Both the position numbers and the translations under genes were made by a program. A stretch of DNA of 64,000 bases from Enhygromyxa salina (GTDB lineage: Bacteria; Myxococcota_A; Polyangia; Nannocystales; Nannocystaceae). The stretch is from contig NZ_PVNL01000051.1 of assembly GCF_002994635.1 (NCBI RefSeq), positions 171,426-235,425 of the forward strand, read 5' to 3'. The notes below the pieces were generated by a model. The model made no database searches. It was not told where the DNA came from and saw only the letters and a list, made by a program, of their open reading frames with translations. Within the stretch, counting starts at the first letter, position 1, and each line of letters starts with the position of its first letter. Shown here one piece after another: positions 1 through 14,116 of this stretch.

Positions 1-2
1 TG

Positions 3-1910
3 ATGGTCGCGCCGTGGTCGAGCGCCGAGTCCGAGCAGCTGCTGCCCGGGCGCAAGGGCGTGTTCGCCTGGGACGCGACGCCGGGCCGCGTGACGGCCGA
101 ATTCTGGTGCCGCGTGGCCCGGCCCGACCTCGCCCCCGGGCGCGGCGTCGGGGCCGACGATCCGCGGGCGTTTGGGGCCGCGCGGCTGACCGTGCGGCTG
201 CGCGCCAAGGGCCGGGACGCGGTCGACATTCAGCACCACGTGGAGGTTCAGGACGCCAAGATCAGCACGCTCGAGCTGCCGCTGGAGAGCGGCGCGCGGC
301 ACCGGCTCGAGGTCGTGCTCGGCGACGATCCGATCTGGCTGTGTTCGTGGCGGACCCGCACGGCGCCGAGCAGCGCGAAACAAGATCCAGACCAGCTGCA
401 GGTGGTCGAGTCGTACCGGCGCGCGCGGTGGTGGACGGCGGAGTCCGGCAAGGCCGTGGAGTTCGTGGTGCTCGGCCCCGCGAGCCTGCACCTCGAGACC
501 CGCGCGCTGACCAACGCAGACTCCAGCAAGCAAGCCCACGACCTGATCGCGAGCATTGAGCGGCTCGACGACGACGGGCGCCACGGCGGCCCCGAGCAAG
601 GCCCGCTGGCCCTCGACGCCGAGCGCGAGCGCGCCGTGATCACCGAGACCCGGCGACGCTTCGAGGTCGCCCACGCGAGCGGCCACACCGTGCTGTTGAC
701 CGACGCGGCGCCGTACCGCGTGCGGCTGCGCAGCGATCGTGGCCGCGCGCTGATCCGGGCCAGGGTTCGGCGAGATCGGCCGGACATCCCCCCGCCCGCG
801 CAGGTGTCGATCCGCGAGCTCGACCCGCGGGTGTCGCCCTACGTCGACACCTTCGACTGGCGCACCGTCGGGCTCGCGAGCCCCGTGATCGCCCGCGACG
901 AGGTCGACCCGATCCGCAACCGAATCGGATCGCTCGACGCCCGGGTCACCGTCGGGCTCGACGACATCGCCAACGTCGACGACTTCGTCCCGCGACTGGG
1001 GCTGTACGCGCGGGTCGGCTGGCGCCGCGAGCTCGTCAACGATCTGCTGTGGATGCACGTCGCGGCCCAGACCGCCCTGCGGGTCCAGAGCCCGGTCGCC
1101 GCCGGAGGGATCATCGGCGTCGGCGCGAGGTTGCCCGTGATCGGTGCCCGGATCGGCGCCGACTTGAACGTGATGGCCCACTCGTTCCTCGGCCGCGCCG
1201 AGACCAGCGTGCGGCTGTATGGCTTCGTCGATCGTCTGTTTTGGCTGGGGCGCTTCGTGCAGCTGCGCGCTGGGTTGAGCGTCGGCCTGCGCTATCAGTC
1301 GTTGACGCCCGGCCGGGTGGCGATGGGGCCCGAGCTCATCGAGCCGCACCCGCTCGTCTACCAGCGCTACCTCGAGGATCACCCGATCCAGCTGCGCCCC
1401 GAGCTCGAGCTGCGCGGCTACCCGTTCCAGGATCTCGCGGTGGTCGGTGTGGCGTCGCTGATGCCCAACCTCAACGGCGATCCGGTCCCGCTCGACCACG
1501 TCAACGTCGAGGTCGGGCTGATCGGGATCGGTCGGCGGCCCCGGCCGTGGGTCCCGACCTGGGGGCTGAGCTACCAGCTGTCGACGCGCTTCGCGGATCG
1601 AGATCGCAGCATGCTGATCCTGCGTCACCGGGTCGACGCCGAGCTCGGGTTGGGGGTCTGGGCGCGCGACACGGCTCGAGTCGCGTTTGGGCTGCGCAAT
1701 CAGGTGTATCTCTCGAACGGGCCCAGCCCGATCCGCGACATCATCGAGCTGTGGATCCGCGTCGACGCGGTGTTTGGTCGACGCCTGCGTGACTACGGTC
1801 CCGGTGAGCTGTGGTTCAGCGAGCCGTGGGCCCCGCGCGGCTGGGGTGACGACGAGCACCAGGCCGGCTCCACGCAAGGTCGCGGGCGAGCGCTGGCCCG
1901 GCCGCGCTGA
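3..1910 (+). CDS. Probable outer-membrane beta-barrel protein, possibly 5'-truncated by the window edge
   Basis: The frame is open from the first ATG at position 3 and gives 635 aa. The N-terminal third has no signal peptide, is rich in charged residues and looks like an extracellular or periplasmic domain. From about residue 290 to 610 it turns into alternating hydrophobic/polar strands with regularly spaced aromatic residues (segments such as LYARVGW, VRLYGFVDR, LSVGLRYQ, LSYQLSTRF), the pattern of a membrane beta barrel. A barrel protein needs a signal peptide, so the true start may lie upstream of the window. Alternatively, bases 1-5 read TGATG, which could be the stop of an upstream gene overlapping this ATG. 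No family is recognised. Confidence 0.6.
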   Translation: MVAPWSSAESEQLLPGRKGVFAWDATPGRVTAEFWCRVARPDLAPGRGVGADDPRAFGAARLTVRLRAKGRDAVDIQHHVEVQDAKISTLELPLESGARHRLEVVLGDDPIWLCSWRTRTAPSSAKQDPDQLQVVESYRRARWWTAESGKAVEFVVLGPASLHLETRALTNADSSKQAHDLIASIERLDDDGRHGGPEQGPLALDAERERAVITETRRRFEVAHASGHTVLLTDAAPYRVRLRSDRGRALIRARVRRDRPDIPPPAQVSIRELDPRVSPYVDTFDWRTVGLASPVIARDEVDPIRNRIGSLDARVTVGLDDIANVDDFVPRLGLYARVGWRRELVNDLLWMHVAAQTALRVQSPVAAGGIIGVGARLPVIGARIGADLNVMAHSFLGRAETSVRLYGFVDRLFWLGRFVQLRAGLSVGLRYQSLTPGRVAMGPELIEPHPLVYQRYLEDHPIQLRPELELRGYPFQDLAVVGVASLMPNLNGDPVPLDHVNVEVGLIGIGRRPRPWVPTWGLSYQLSTRFADRDRSMLILRHRVDAELGLGVWARDTARVAFGLRNQVYLSNGPSPIRDIIELWIRVDAVFGRRLRDYGPGELWFSEPWAPRGWGDDEHQAGSTQGRGRALARPR

Positions 1911-1927
1911 CCGAGCGGACGAGTCCT

Positions 1928-1978
1928 CAGCGGCGTCCGCGAGCGGACGAGGCCCCAGCGGCGTCCGCAAGCGGACGA
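1928..1978. repeat. Two 23-bp direct repeats, each holding a short inverted repeat
   Basis: Copies lie at 1928-1950 and 1956-1978, a 28-base period, with one mismatch; a shorter fragment (GAGCGGACGAG) precedes them at 1913-1923. Each copy contains CGTCCGC followed by two bases and GCGGACG, so each is also an inverted repeat. They sit in the 255-bp gap between the barrel gene and the long Mur-ligase gene. They could be part of a transcription terminator or a protein-binding site. No T-run follows. Confidence 0.6.
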
Positions 1979-2165
1979 CAGACTTGGGGCCAATTGGCGA
2001 CAGGTCTCCGCCAGTCGATCGGCGCATGAGCATTGGCGCGAGGCGTTCCAATCGCGCCAGTTCGCGAAGCCGCGCGAGTTTTGAGGCACGTGAGCCGATC
2101 ACGCGCCTTTCGTTCGCGGGACGGAGGTCGAGGCTCGGGTTAAGCTCCCGTGCCCCGCCGCTTCC

Positions 2166-6992
<4,827 letters not shown>

Positions 6993-7019
6993 AGCCCTCG
7001 CGCGCCCTGATCCCTGACT

Positions 7020-7847
7020 TCAGTCGCACAGCGCGACCTTGTTGCCGCTGAGGATCGTCGCCCCGCCGACGTCCACGACCGCCGCGAAGTCCTCTACCAG
7101 GCACTCCGACAGCTTCTCGTTGGTCAGGACCTTCAGGTCGCCGCCGATCGAGGTCACGCCCAGCCCGTCAAAGCTGGTCAGGACCTTGTTGTCCTCGATC
7201 CGCAGGTCACCGCCGACGCTCACGAGGTTCTCGAGGCCGACGAAGTTCTCGATGATCGCCGCGTCCCACAGCTCGAGGCTGCCGGTGAGGGAGGTCAGCG
7301 CCTCGAACCCGCTGTAGTCCGTCAGGTCGTCGTTGCCGGCGATCTCGAGCCGCCGGGCCGAGGTCAGGGCCGGGAACGAGCCGAGATCCGTGAGCCCGCT
7401 GTTGCCGGTGATCGTGATCGACCCGACGCTCGCGAGCTGCTTGAACTCGATCAGCGCCGGCATCGCGTTGTTGCCCGTGATGATCAGCGTGTCGACCCGC
7501 TCGAGGTTGCCGAGCCCGAGCAGGGTGGTGAGCGTGGGCGCGAACCGGATCTCGAGGATCCCGACCTCGCGCAGGTTCGAGAGCCCGGTCAGGTTGGTGA
7601 CGGTGCTGGTGATGATGATCCGCTCCGGGACGCACTCACCCAGCTGTAGCTCTTCGATCTCGGCGTCGGTGTTGATGACGATGTCGGGGCCGGGCGACTC
7701 GGTGTCGAGGCAGCTGGGCTCGCCGGTCTCGGTCCCGGTGTCGCTGACAGGCGGCGGATCCTCGGTCGGGCAGGCGGTCAACACCAGCGCGGCGCCGAGC
7801 GCTGTGAACGTAGAGCGGCAAGTCAGGGCAAAGGTCGAGTCACGCAC
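7020..7847 (-). CDS. Lipoprotein with leucine-rich, receptor-L-like repeats
   Basis: 275 aa from a GTG start. A signal peptide ends in the lipobox LTAC (Cys at about residue 26), so the product should be lipid-anchored. A short acidic/Thr linker follows. From about residue 60 the protein repeats units of the type 'L-x-x-L-x-x-V-x-x-I-x-I-x-x-N' (for example VDTLIITGNNAM, VGSITITGNSGL), as in receptor-L or LRR-like right-handed solenoids. It starts 42 bp after the stop of the first Clp-like ATPase gene on the same strand, so it could be the last gene of that operon. It converges with the Mur-ligase gene across 27 bp. Its ligand is unknown. Confidence 0.7.
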   Translation of the reverse strand: MRDSTFALTCRSTFTALGAALVLTACPTEDPPPVSDTGTETGEPSCLDTESPGPDIVINTDAEIEELQLGECVPERIIITSTVTNLTGLSNLREVGILEIRFAPTLTTLLGLGNLERVDTLIITGNNAMPALIEFKQLASVGSITITGNSGLTDLGSFPALTSARRLEIAGNDDLTDYSGFEALTSLTGSLELWDAAIIENFVGLENLVSVGGDLRIEDNKVLTSFDGLGVTSIGGDLKVLTNEKLSECLVEDFAAVVDVGGATILSGNKVALCD

Positions 7848-7889
7848 CTCGGGAGTATGCCAAAGATGTCCATGCCGCCCACGCAGTTT

Positions 7890-10388
7890 CTAGCGTGCCA
7901 CTGTAGGGCGCTGGGCTGGGAGGACGACGGCGAGCTGCCCCGATCCCAGGCCCTCGCGCTCGGCCGCGGTCACGACCGGGACCTTGCGCCCGCGCAGCGT
8001 GGGCGTGCGCGCCAACAGCACGGCGAGCGGGGCCATGACTTGCTCCTCGAGCACGCGCTTGAGCGGCCGCGCGCCGCGGGTTGGATGCCAGCCCCACTCG
8101 GCCAGGGTCGCGCGGGCCGAGTCGCTGACCGCCAGGCGGAGCTCACGGCGCGCGAGCCCGGTGCGCTTGCCGAGCGCGTCGATCTCGAGGTCGACGATCG
8201 CTCGAATGTCGGCGGGCGTGAGGTTGCGAAACGGGACGACGAAGTCGATGCGGTTGAAGAACTCGGGCCGAAAGTGGCGGCGCACGGCCGCGTCGAAGCT
8301 GCGCCCTTGCTCGGCCTCCGTGTTGTCGCCAAACCCGGCCGCGCCGCGCTCGGACACGCCGAGGTTCGAGGTCATGATGATCAGCGTCATCCGAAAGTCG
8401 ACCAGGCAGCCGGCCGCGTCGGTCATGCGGCCCTCGCCCAGCACCGCGAGCAGCAGATCGAACACCTCGGCGTGGGCCTTCTCGATCTCGTCGAGCAAGA
8501 TCAGCGACAGCGGCTGCTGCCGGACCTTCTCCACCAGGCTCTCGACCCCGGGCCCGACCGCCAGGAGTCGCTGGGCCGACCCTGGGAGCATGAACTCGGA
8601 CATGTCGAGCCGGATCATTCGCTCGGCCGCGCCAAACATGTAGCGCGCGAGCTGCTTGGCGAGCTCGGTCTTGCCGACCCCCGTCGGGCCCACGAAGAAC
8701 AGGCTGCCGACCGGGCGCTCGGGGTCGTCGAGGCCGGCCTTGAACCGCGCGAGCACCCGGGCCGCCGTCGCGCACGAACGATCCTGGCCGATCACCCCCG
8801 CTCGCAGCCGCGCGGCGATCGTCGCGGGTCCGGCCACGGAGTCCTCGCTGATCAGCTCGAGCGGCAGCCCCGTGTGGCGCGAGAACGCGGCCGACGCTTG
8901 TTGGGCGCGCATGACGGTGATCTCGCTGGCGGGCCCGAAGCTGTTGGAACCGCCAGGCCGGATCTCCGCGGCGTCGCTGGGAGGCCGCGTGTCAGGGTCG
9001 GAGTTGGGGTCAGTGTCGGTGTTGGTGTCGGTGCCGCCGCCGACCGGAGCCGTCGCGCCGGCGCGCTCGGCCAGCGCCGCGGTCTCGTCGTACCCGTGCT
9101 CTTGGTTGAGCCAGTCGAGGAACCGAAAGCCCTTGCCCGGGAAGCAGGTGTCGCGGCGAAACAGCTCGAGGTGCTGGACGACCCGGCGCAGGGCCTCGGG
9201 CTGCAGCGCGAGCTTGGGGTTGATCCGGGCCTGGTACGCGCGCAGCAAGCCGGGCATCGCGGCCGAGGGTGTCTCGGCGATGTTGATGGTCGAGAACGCG
9301 GCGAGCAGGCGTGGGGCCCGGGTCTTGAGCTGCTGGTACTCGTGCGGATGACACTCCGTGATGAGGCTGAGCTCGCCGGCTTCGATCGCGGGCAGGAAGA
9401 AGTCGGCGATCGAGCTGCGAGCGCTGCGGACGTCGAGCAGCGGCGGCAGCTGCCCGACGTACAGATAGTCGCCCTCGTGGGACAGCTCGTGGACCATGTC
9501 GAGGCAGCGCTGCTCCCACTGGCCGAGGTACATCATGCCGGCGATGATGCGCTCGGCCGAGGTCGACCAAATCCTCGGGCTGGTCCTCGGGCGGGTCTCC
9601 AGGCTGGTCCGCGCGCTGGCGCCGTGGGAGCCTCGGCGGTGGCGCGCGAACTCGCGAGCGAGCGTCTCGACCCAGGTGGTCTTGCCCACGCCCGGACCCC
9701 CGACCAGCAGGATCGACGCCGGGGTCTCGCGCTCCCACAGGTGCGCGTGGGGCCGCAGATCTGCGGGCTCGATCAAGCGCGAGCGTCGACGGCGGGCGTG
9801 CTGGACCAGCTCTTCGGCGACAGCGTGGAGGGTCGGGAACACCTCCCAGGTCTCGGGCTCGCTCGGCTTGCGCTTGCGGCGACCGAGCACCGCGGGCGAC
9901 CAGGGCTCGATCCGCTCGGTCCCGAGCGCGCGGAAGTCGAACAGCGAGCGCGCGGCCTCGCCGAGCAGCGCGCTGCTGACCGCCTGGCCGAGCACCTGCG
10001 GCGCGATGTCGAGATCCTCGAGGATGAACCACCAGTCGAAGCGCGGCAGCACGACCCGGTAGCCGCCCTTGTCGAGCTTCGACCAGGCGAACGCGAGCCG
10101 CAGCGGGATCGCCTGCTTGCCGATCACCCAGCGCTTGTGCACGACCGCGAGCGGGTGGACCTCGACGCGCACCGTCCGGGTGTTGAGGTCTTCGTCCCAC
10201 AAGAACGAGTCGAGCGGGTGCTCGCGGGCGATCATGTCGGACACGATCTGCTCGAGCCCGGCGTAGACCTCGGCCTCGCTGGCCCCGAACGCACACGGTA
10301 GCTGCTGCGTCCAGCCTCGCGCGAGCAAGCTGCCGGTCAGCCTGCCGTCGTGGTGGGTCACGAAGTACACGCGCAGCGAGCTCTTCAT
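7890..10388 (-). CDS. Double-AAA+ Clp-like ATPase, short member of a triplet (Clp-1)
   Basis: 832 aa. The start is the ATG at 10388, which overlaps the stop of the preceding gene as ATGA. Residues 1-200 are not Clp_N repeats but a beta-rich region shared with the two neighbours. D1: Walker A GGPGVGKT (230-237), ClpB-like loop GMMYLGQWEQR (284-294), but the Walker B position reads LYVGQL (309-314) without the DE pair. A Thr/Asp-rich linker (452-468) follows. D2: Walker A GPTGVGKT (567-574), Walker B LLDEIEK (631-637), sensor MTSN and NRID (712-715) are intact. The usual GYVG pore loop is missing between residues 603 and 622. GFG occurs near the place of the ClpP-docking loop of ClpA/ClpC. It lacks the long C-terminal extension of its neighbours. 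Confidence 0.85.
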   Translation of the reverse strand: MKSSLRVYFVTHHDGRLTGSLLARGWTQQLPCAFGASEAEVYAGLEQIVSDMIAREHPLDSFLWDEDLNTRTVRVEVHPLAVVHKRWVIGKQAIPLRLAFAWSKLDKGGYRVVLPRFDWWFILEDLDIAPQVLGQAVSSALLGEAARSLFDFRALGTERIEPWSPAVLGRRKRKPSEPETWEVFPTLHAVAEELVQHARRRRSRLIEPADLRPHAHLWERETPASILLVGGPGVGKTTWVETLAREFARHRRGSHGASARTSLETRPRTSPRIWSTSAERIIAGMMYLGQWEQRCLDMVHELSHEGDYLYVGQLPPLLDVRSARSSIADFFLPAIEAGELSLITECHPHEYQQLKTRAPRLLAAFSTINIAETPSAAMPGLLRAYQARINPKLALQPEALRRVVQHLELFRRDTCFPGKGFRFLDWLNQEHGYDETAALAERAGATAPVGGGTDTNTDTDPNSDPDTRPPSDAAEIRPGGSNSFGPASEITVMRAQQASAAFSRHTGLPLELISEDSVAGPATIAARLRAGVIGQDRSCATAARVLARFKAGLDDPERPVGSLFFVGPTGVGKTELAKQLARYMFGAAERMIRLDMSEFMLPGSAQRLLAVGPGVESLVEKVRQQPLSLILLDEIEKAHAEVFDLLLAVLGEGRMTDAAGCLVDFRMTLIIMTSNLGVSERGAAGFGDNTEAEQGRSFDAAVRRHFRPEFFNRIDFVVPFRNLTPADIRAIVDLEIDALGKRTGLARRELRLAVSDSARATLAEWGWHPTRGARPLKRVLEEQVMAPLAVLLARTPTLRGRKVPVVTAAEREGLGSGQLAVVLPAQRPTVAR

Positions 10389-13300
10389 GATGGTCGCTCC
10401 GGTGGCGGCTTGACCGAGGCCAGGCCCGCGTCGGTGATGCGGCGCTCGCGATCTTGGCTGATCGCCAGGCCCACCCGCATCAGCCACAGCAGCGTGAGCA
10501 CCGGCTCGAGCTGGGCGCCCGAGTGGCTCGAGACGTGGCTGAGCGGGTAGTCCTCGACCTCGATGTTGGCCGAGCGTCCGCCGCGGGGCTCTTCGACCGT
10601 GAAGCGGCGGATGATCGGGAGCATCGCGTCGGGGTTTTTGGGCAGCTCGGTCCCGGCCTCGAGCGCGTGGATGAAGGCCTGGCGCTGGGCCAGGGTCCGC
10701 GTGATCAGCTGCGCGGGGTCGTCGCGCGGCTCACCGTCGAGCACGCGCACGCGAACGATCTCGTGGCCGCCGCCAAGGGTCTCGAGCACCTGACAGCCCG
10801 ACTCGCCGGCGAAGAACTCGCGCACGCTGGGGCCGACGAGCTGCAGCACGACGAGCTCGGGGTCTTCGCTGCACAGGCGGGCGAACCCCTGCGCGAACTG
10901 GCCGTCGCGGGTGCCCTGATCCGGGGCCCGCAGCGAGGTCAGCTCGGTCGCCGGAGCGCCGGAGGGGAGCCCGGCGTAGGCCTCGAGCTCACCGCGCCCG
11001 CGGCTCGCGTAGGCGTGGGCGAGCTCGGCGAACAGCGAGGTCTCGCGGGCCTCGAAGCGCCGCCGCTGGCGGGGATCCCCGATCCGCGAGAGCTCGAGGA
11101 ACACGACGTGCTGGCGTGGATCATCGGCGCGCTCGAGCGCGCGCTCGAGGAACCACACCTCGGCGATCGCCCGGAGCATGGCCTGGCGCTCGCGCAGGGG
11201 CAGGCTGGGGCTGAACTGGCGGCGATCGAAGCGGCGGATCGTGGTCGCGCTGCCGTCCTGGGCGCGGACCTGCTGGGCTGGAAACCGATCGATCTCGAGC
11301 TGCTCGCCGAGCCCCTCGTGGGGCCCCTCCGGCTCCTCAACCTGGCCGCTGAGGCGCTGATCATAGGTGGCGTGGAGCTCGAGGGCGTCGCGCAGCGAGT
11401 GAATCTCCGAGCGAAGGACCTCGAGGTTGTAGAGCGCGTCGGTCTGACTGCCGCTGCGCTCGTGGTCGTCGGCGGCGTCGCGGTTGAAGGCGTCGAGCAG
11501 CGTGGCCAGGGTCTTGGACAGCTGCGCGAGCCGGGGGCTGTGCTCGAGCCCGCGCAGGAACCCCAGCGCGAGCGGGACCTGCTCGAGCAGGGCGGCGTTG
11601 GGGCGCTCGAGCAGCTCGCCGAGCCGGCTGTCCTCGGGGATCGGATCGGCCTCGCGCAGGGCCTCTTCGTGGACCCGCAGCGTCGCTCGCTGACCATCCT
11701 CGCGCGGGTGTGCGGCAGGTGGCGCGGGTGGTTCCTCGTAGATCCACAGCAGCCGCATGCTGGCCGCGCGTGAGCGGGTCAGCGTCTCGACCAGCAGCGA
11801 GCCGAGGTTGTCCTCGAGCCAGCGCTTGAGCGAGCGGGCGCCGTCGCGCGCGTTGAAGCCCTCGCGTACGATCTTGGCGAGGACGGCGTCGGTCGTGCGC
11901 ACGAACGAGCTGCGCTCGATCAACCCACGACGGCCGAGCAGGTGGGCGAGCTCCTTGCGTGCGATCGCCACGGCCGCCTGCTCGTCGAGCGGGCGAAACT
12001 CGACGACCCGATCGATCCGATTGAACAGCTCCGGCGGAAAGAACTCGCGTACGGCCTTGGCGATGTCGATCAGGATCGCGCGGCGATCGACGTCGCCAAA
12101 GCCCATGGACGAGCCACCGCCCGCGCCCAGGTTGGATGTCATGATCACGACCGCGTGGCGAAAGTCGGCGACCTCGCCGCTGGCGTCGCTGAGCCGGCCG
12201 TCGTCGAACAGCTGCAGCATCAGGTTGAGCACCGAAGGGTCGGCCTTCTCGACCTCGTCGAGCAGCACCACGCAAAACGGCTGGGCCTGCACGCGGCTGG
12301 TCAGCACGCCCTGCGGGGCGTAGCGATCACCGATCAAGCGCGCGGCCGCGCCGGGCACGTTGTACTCGCTCATGTCGAGGCGCACGAGCCTGCTCTCGTC
12401 GCCGAACAGGTAGGCGGCGAGGGCCTTGGCCATCTCGGTCTTGCCCGTACCAGTCGGGCCGGTGAACAAGAACACGCCGTACGGTCGGGCCGGATCGCAC
12501 AGCCCGGCCTTGATGCGCACGATCAGATCGCGGATCACCGCGATCGCCTGCGGCTGGCCCATGACCTGGGCGGCGAAGCCCTTGGCCACGTCGTCGGACT
12601 CGAGCGGGAGCTCGGGCGCGAGCAGCAGCGCGGGCATGCCGGTCCGCTCGGACAACAGCTCGATCAGCTCCGGGGTGCCGATCTTGGGACGCCCGGCGTC
12701 CTCGCCCCCGCGCGGATCGGTCGGCGCCTGCATCAGGATCTCGGCGAGCGCCAGGCTGGCCGCCCGCTCGCGCGAGACCCTGCGTCGCGACCCCAGCGCG
12801 CGAACGAGCTCCAGGGCCTTGCCCGGGTACGCGCTGCCCGAGTACAGCGAGCCCGAGAGCTCGTAGATCGATCGAAACACGCGAGGATCAAACCCGCAGC
12901 CGAGCGAGAGCTCGAGCTCGCGGGCCTCGTGGACCAGCATGCGCATGGTCGTGGCGGCGTCGGTCGGCTCGACGTGGATGGTCGTGAACAGGTTGGCGAA
13001 GCCCGAGGCGTCGGCCTGCAGCTGCTGGTACTGCTCTGGCGTGCACTCGCCGATCAGCGTGAGCTCGCCGCGGGCGATCGGCCCGCGGAAGAACGCCGAC
13101 AAGCTGCGATCACTCTGGCGCGACTCGCCGATCCGGCCCCACGCGTGCAGGTCTTCAGCCCACAGCAACACCCGCTTGGCGTAGGTCTCTTCGAGCAGCT
13201 CGATGCAGCGCTTCTCCCACTGCCCGAGGTAGCTCATCCCGGCGATGATCCGGCGACCGCCGATCTGCCACACGTGGTGGACGCGATCGAGGTTCTGGTG

Positions 13301-14116
13301 GGTCCCGTAGCCGTCGGCCTCGAGCAGATCGACCACGGCGCGCTGCAACAGCGTGGACTTGCCGACCCCGGGCGGCCCGATCAGGAGGAGCGGCGCCTTG
13401 CGGGACCCACACAGCAGCTGGCGCAGCTGCTCACGATAGGGCGTCCGGACCATGCCCGGCGAGAGCTCGTCGTCGACGGCCTTGCGGGTGAGATCGAACC
13501 CGAGCTCGCTCAGCAGCGTCGTGCCTGGGCGGCGCTGGCGAGCCCCGATCTGCGCCATCTCGGGGCCCCTTTGCTGGGGCAGCTGCGAGAGCAAGGACTT
13601 GGGCTCGGCTCGAAACGCGAGGATCTTCAGGCTCTCGGTGCCCTGGCGGCGGAGCTGCTCGAGCTGTTCCGAGCCGAGCCCAGCTGCGGTCCAGCGCCGC
13701 TGGAACACCGTGTTGGCCAGATCCTGCAGGGTGTGGCGGTCGTTGAGCGGGAACCACTCGTGCGGGCGCATCGGGTGGTAGGCGATCTCGATCGCCGCGC
13801 TGAGCCCGAGCGGTCGCGGCTCGACGATCACCGGGACCCGACCGGTGAACCGGAGCCGGCCATCGTCGCTGCGCACGGTCAGATCGAGCTGGACGTGGTG
13901 GAGCCGACGGCCGCGAACTAGCTGCAGCGCGGGCAGCTCGGCCGGCAGCGCCCGGCGGACCCGCTCGCGGCACTCGGCGAGAAACTGGTCGCGCAGCTTG
14001 CTCGACGCCCGTCCCGACACGCAGACCTCGCGCGCGCCAAACCCGAGCGACCACCACTGGCTGAAATTGCCCAGGCTGCGCTGAAACACGGTCACGGAGA
14101 AGTCGAGCACGGCCAT
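10385..14116 (-). CDS. Double-AAA+ Clp-like ATPase with C-terminal release-factor-like region (Clp-2)
   Basis: 1243 aa. The start overlaps the previous stop by one base (TGATG). The N-terminal 150 aa belong to the region shared by the triplet. D1 has Walker A GPPGVGKS (247-254), loop GMSYLGQWEKR (293-303) and LLWAEDLH (317-324), where ClpB has DE rather than ED. D2 has GPTGTGKT (553-560), LLDEVEK (618-624), MTSN (659-662) and FNRID (698-702). The pore-loop position reads RYAPQG instead of GYVG. Residues about 830-1135 lie beyond the Clp core: helical hairpins, then VVFLELSR...SLFAELAHAYASRG (1004-1040) and ESGCQVLETLGGGHE (1105-1119). I align these with the PCRF domain of RF1/RF2 (VILEI...ALFA, then ESGVHR). 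No GGQ motif is present. The Clp assignment is firm; the PCRF reading is tentative. Confidence 0.8.
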   Translation of the reverse strand: MAVLDFSVTVFQRSLGNFSQWWSLGFGAREVCVSGRASSKLRDQFLAECRERVRRALPAELPALQLVRGRRLHHVQLDLTVRSDDGRLRFTGRVPVIVEPRPLGLSAAIEIAYHPMRPHEWFPLNDRHTLQDLANTVFQRRWTAAGLGSEQLEQLRRQGTESLKILAFRAEPKSLLSQLPQQRGPEMAQIGARQRRPGTTLLSELGFDLTRKAVDDELSPGMVRTPYREQLRQLLCGSRKAPLLLIGPPGVGKSTLLQRAVVDLLEADGYGTHQNLDRVHHVWQIGGRRIIAGMSYLGQWEKRCIELLEETYAKRVLLWAEDLHAWGRIGESRQSDRSLSAFFRGPIARGELTLIGECTPEQYQQLQADASGFANLFTTIHVEPTDAATTMRMLVHEARELELSLGCGFDPRVFRSIYELSGSLYSGSAYPGKALELVRALGSRRRVSRERAASLALAEILMQAPTDPRGGEDAGRPKIGTPELIELLSERTGMPALLLAPELPLESDDVAKGFAAQVMGQPQAIAVIRDLIVRIKAGLCDPARPYGVFLFTGPTGTGKTEMAKALAAYLFGDESRLVRLDMSEYNVPGAAARLIGDRYAPQGVLTSRVQAQPFCVVLLDEVEKADPSVLNLMLQLFDDGRLSDASGEVADFRHAVVIMTSNLGAGGGSSMGFGDVDRRAILIDIAKAVREFFPPELFNRIDRVVEFRPLDEQAAVAIARKELAHLLGRRGLIERSSFVRTTDAVLAKIVREGFNARDGARSLKRWLEDNLGSLLVETLTRSRAASMRLLWIYEEPPAPPAAHPREDGQRATLRVHEEALREADPIPEDSRLGELLERPNAALLEQVPLALGFLRGLEHSPRLAQLSKTLATLLDAFNRDAADDHERSGSQTDALYNLEVLRSEIHSLRDALELHATYDQRLSGQVEEPEGPHEGLGEQLEIDRFPAQQVRAQDGSATTIRRFDRRQFSPSLPLRERQAMLRAIAEVWFLERALERADDPRQHVVFLELSRIGDPRQRRRFEARETSLFAELAHAYASRGRGELEAYAGLPSGAPATELTSLRAPDQGTRDGQFAQGFARLCSEDPELVVLQLVGPSVREFFAGESGCQVLETLGGGHEIVRVRVLDGEPRDDPAQLITRTLAQRQAFIHALEAGTELPKNPDAMLPIIRRFTVEEPRGGRSANIEVEDYPLSHVSSHSGAQLEPVLTLLWLMRVGLAISQDRERRITDAGLASVKPPPERPS

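Noticed and set aside
7857..10301. 814-aa plus-strand frame opposite Clp-1
   Set aside because: No recognisable motif; shadow of the ATPase gene.
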